A DNA stretch of 36,825 bases from an uncultured Pelagibacteraceae bacterium. Lineage in GTDB: Bacteria; Pseudomonadota; Alphaproteobacteria; Pelagibacterales; Pelagibacteraceae. The notes beneath the pieces are model-generated. The model had not been told where the DNA came from and searched no databases. It saw only the letters and a program-made list of their open reading frames with translations. The translations under genes were made by a program, and so were the position numbers. The DNA lies in assembly GCA_902533775.1 (NCBI GenBank), contig CACANA010000008.1, positions 1 through 36,825 of the forward strand. Direction: 5' to 3'. Positions 35,428 through 36,825 of this stretch are shown one piece after another (positions within the stretch are counted from its first letter, which is position 1; each line of letters starts with the position of its first letter).

Positions 35428-36825
35428 ATGAGTAAAGTTATAGGAATAGATTTAGGAACAACAAACTCTTGTGTAGCGGTTATGGAAGGGACACAAGCAA
35501 AAGTTTTGGAAAATGCTGAGGGAGCAAGAACGACACCTTCAGTTGTTGCATTCACAGATGAAGGTGAGAAATTAATAGGTCAACCTGCAAAAAGACAAGC
35601 TGTTACAAACCCTGAAAATACAATATTTGCAGTAAAAAGATTAATTGGAAGAAATTTTGACGATCCAACGGTTAAAAAAGACGTAGAAACTGCTCCTTTT
35701 AAAATAGTAAATTCTGATAAAGGTGATGCATGGATAGAAGCAAAGGGTCAAAAATATTCACCATCACAAATTTCGGCTTTTACACTTCAAAAAATGAAAG
35801 AGACTGCAGAAAAATATTTAGGTTCAGAAGTAAAACAAGCAGTTATAACTGTTCCAGCATATTTTAATGACGCTCAAAGACAAGCTACTAAAGATGCAGG
35901 TAAAATAGCAGGTCTTGAAGTTTTAAGAATTATAAATGAGCCAACAGCAGCATCTCTAGCTTATGGTTTAGACAAAAAAGCAAACAAAAAAATAGCTGTC
36001 TATGATTTAGGTGGAGGAACATTTGATGTTTCAATTCTTGAATTAGGGGATGGAGTGTTTGAAGTAAAATCAACTAATGGTGATACTTTTTTAGGTGGAG
36101 AAGATTTTGACAACGCAATAGTTGATTATCTTTTATCGGAATTCAAAAAAGAAAATGGTATTGATTTAAAGTCTGACAAATTAGCACTACAAAGACTTAA
36201 AGAAGCTGCTGAAAAAGCTAAAATAGAATTATCATCAGCAACTCAAACTGAAATAAATTTGCCATTTATAACAGCGGATAAAACCGGACCAAAACATATT
36301 AACTTAAAAATGACAAGAGCGAAGCTTGAAGCTTTGGTAGAAGATCTAATCTCAAGAACTATTCCACCATGTAAAACTGCTCTAAAAGATGCAGGTTTAT
36401 CTGCAAGTGAAGTGGATGAAATAGTATTGGTTGGTGGTATGACTAGAATGCCAAAAGTTATTGATGAAGTAAAAAATTTTTTTGGAAAAGATCCTAATAA
36501 ATCTGTAAATCCTGATGAAGTTGTTGCAATGGGTGCTGCAATACAAGCAGGGGTATTACAAGGCGATGTAAAAGATGTATTACTTTTGGATGTAACCCCT
36601 TTATCGTTAGGAATAGAAACTTTAGGTGGTGTATCAACAAAACTAATCGATAAAAATACCACAATTCCAACGAAAAAGAGTCAAGTATTCTCAACAGCTG
36701 AAGATAATCAACCGGCTGTATCAATCAGAGTTCTTCAAGGTGAAAGAGAAATGGCATCTGATAACAAAGTTTTAGGAAATTTTGAATTAGTAGGAATAGC
36801 TCCAGCGTCAAGGGGAGTTCCGCAA
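35428..36825 (+). CDS. dnaK: Chaperone DnaK (3' end missing)
   Basis: Hsp70 chaperone. The window holds the first 466 codons; the frame is open to the last base. The nucleotide-binding domain is complete: [10 protein letters not shown] (6-15), [41 protein letters not shown] and [12 protein letters not shown]. The linker appears as [14 protein letters not shown], and the start of the substrate-binding domain follows. It begins 61 bp after grpE. No CIRCE operator is present; a sigma-32-like promoter is. Confidence 0.97.
   Translation, partial: MSKVIGIDLGTTNSCVAVMEGTQAKVLENAEGARTTPSVVAFTDEGEKLIGQPAKRQAVTNPENTIFAVKRLIGRNFDDPTVKKDVETAPFKIVNSDKGDAWIEAKGQKYSPSQISAFTLQKMKETAEKYLGSEVKQAVITVPAYFNDAQRQATKDAGKIAGLEVLRIINEPTAASLAYGLDKKANKKIAVYDLGGGTFDVSILELGDGVFEVKSTNGDTFLGGEDFDNAIVDYLLSEFKKENGIDLKSDKLALQRLKEAAEKAKIELSSATQTEINLPFITADKTGPKHINLKMTRAKLEALVEDLISRTIPPCKTALKDAGLSASEVDEIVLVGGMTRMPKVIDEVKNFFGKDPNKSVNPDEVVAMGAAIQAGVLQGDVKDVLLLDVTPLSLGIETLGGVSTKLIDKNTTIPTKKSQVFSTAEDNQPAVSIRVLQGEREMASDNKVLGNFELVGIAPASRGVPQ

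Overview
The window looks like a piece of a Pelagibacterales (SAR11-type) alphaproteobacterial chromosome. The DNA is strongly A+T rich, most genes touch or overlap, and there are no insertion sequences, tRNAs, rRNAs or CRISPR arrays. The gene content is alphaproteobacterial: Irr plus a second Fur-family regulator, fabA-fabB-fabI, a fused malic enzyme/phosphotransacetylase, and the tsaB-fur-miaB-phoH-ybeY-lnt block. The taxonomic call is inference from gene content and composition, not from a marker-gene comparison.

Layout. (1) 1-2621, plus strand: the 3' part of coaBC, dut, a MoeB/ThiF-type E1 enzyme and an exported SH3 protein. (2) 2648-6583, minus strand: irr, katG, an iron/2-oxoglutarate dioxygenase, a DUF2061 membrane protein and a 59-residue cysteine-rich protein, with metalloregulator-like sites in the gaps. 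This is the most accessory-looking part. (3) 6658-10504, plus strand: fabA-fabB-fabI, then an unknown exported protein, a SHOCT-like protein and a DUF4149 membrane protein. (4) 10501-23902, minus strand: a 13-kb run reading tsaB-fur-miaB-phoH-ybeY-lnt-metK, then a terminator-like hairpin, then nusA-infB-rbfA-rpsO-pnp-rhodanese-small membrane protein. (5) 23850-24902, plus: a polysaccharide deacetylase overlapping the start of tsaB head to head. (6) 24899-29130, minus: murJ-trpS-nfu-bax-like glucosaminidase. (7) 29174-31462, plus: maeB. (8) 31459-32899, minus: rsmI and a BON lipoprotein. (9) 32903-34060, plus: a periplasmic type-I binding protein resembling LpoA. (10) 34044-34646, minus: rdgB. 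(11) 34683 to the end, plus: grpE and the first 466 codons of dnaK.

The strongest new-looking signal is regulatory. katG has a near-consensus sigma-70 promoter (TTGACA, 17-bp spacer, TATAAA). One Irr-box-like palindrome (TTTAGAA-N3-TTCTAAA type) lies on its -10, and a second lies at the predicted transcription start, 23 bp away. A third copy sits between irr and fabA, beside a palindromic -10 element (ATTATAAT) that could serve both genes. This suggests an Irr-controlled peroxide/iron cassette of katG, the dioxygenase, the DUF2061 protein and perhaps the Cys-rich protein. The Cys-rich gene has its own upstream cluster of three Fur-box-like repeats.

Other points of interest are a terminator-like hairpin almost on the nusA start codon, a TsaB half the usual length, a fresh 45-bp in-frame duplication in grpE, a sigma-32-type promoter before dnaK, and head-to-head gene pairs with no room for conventional promoters. 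Genes often found in the large minus-strand block of relatives (truB, rimP, rimI, corC) are absent here, which fits genome streamlining.
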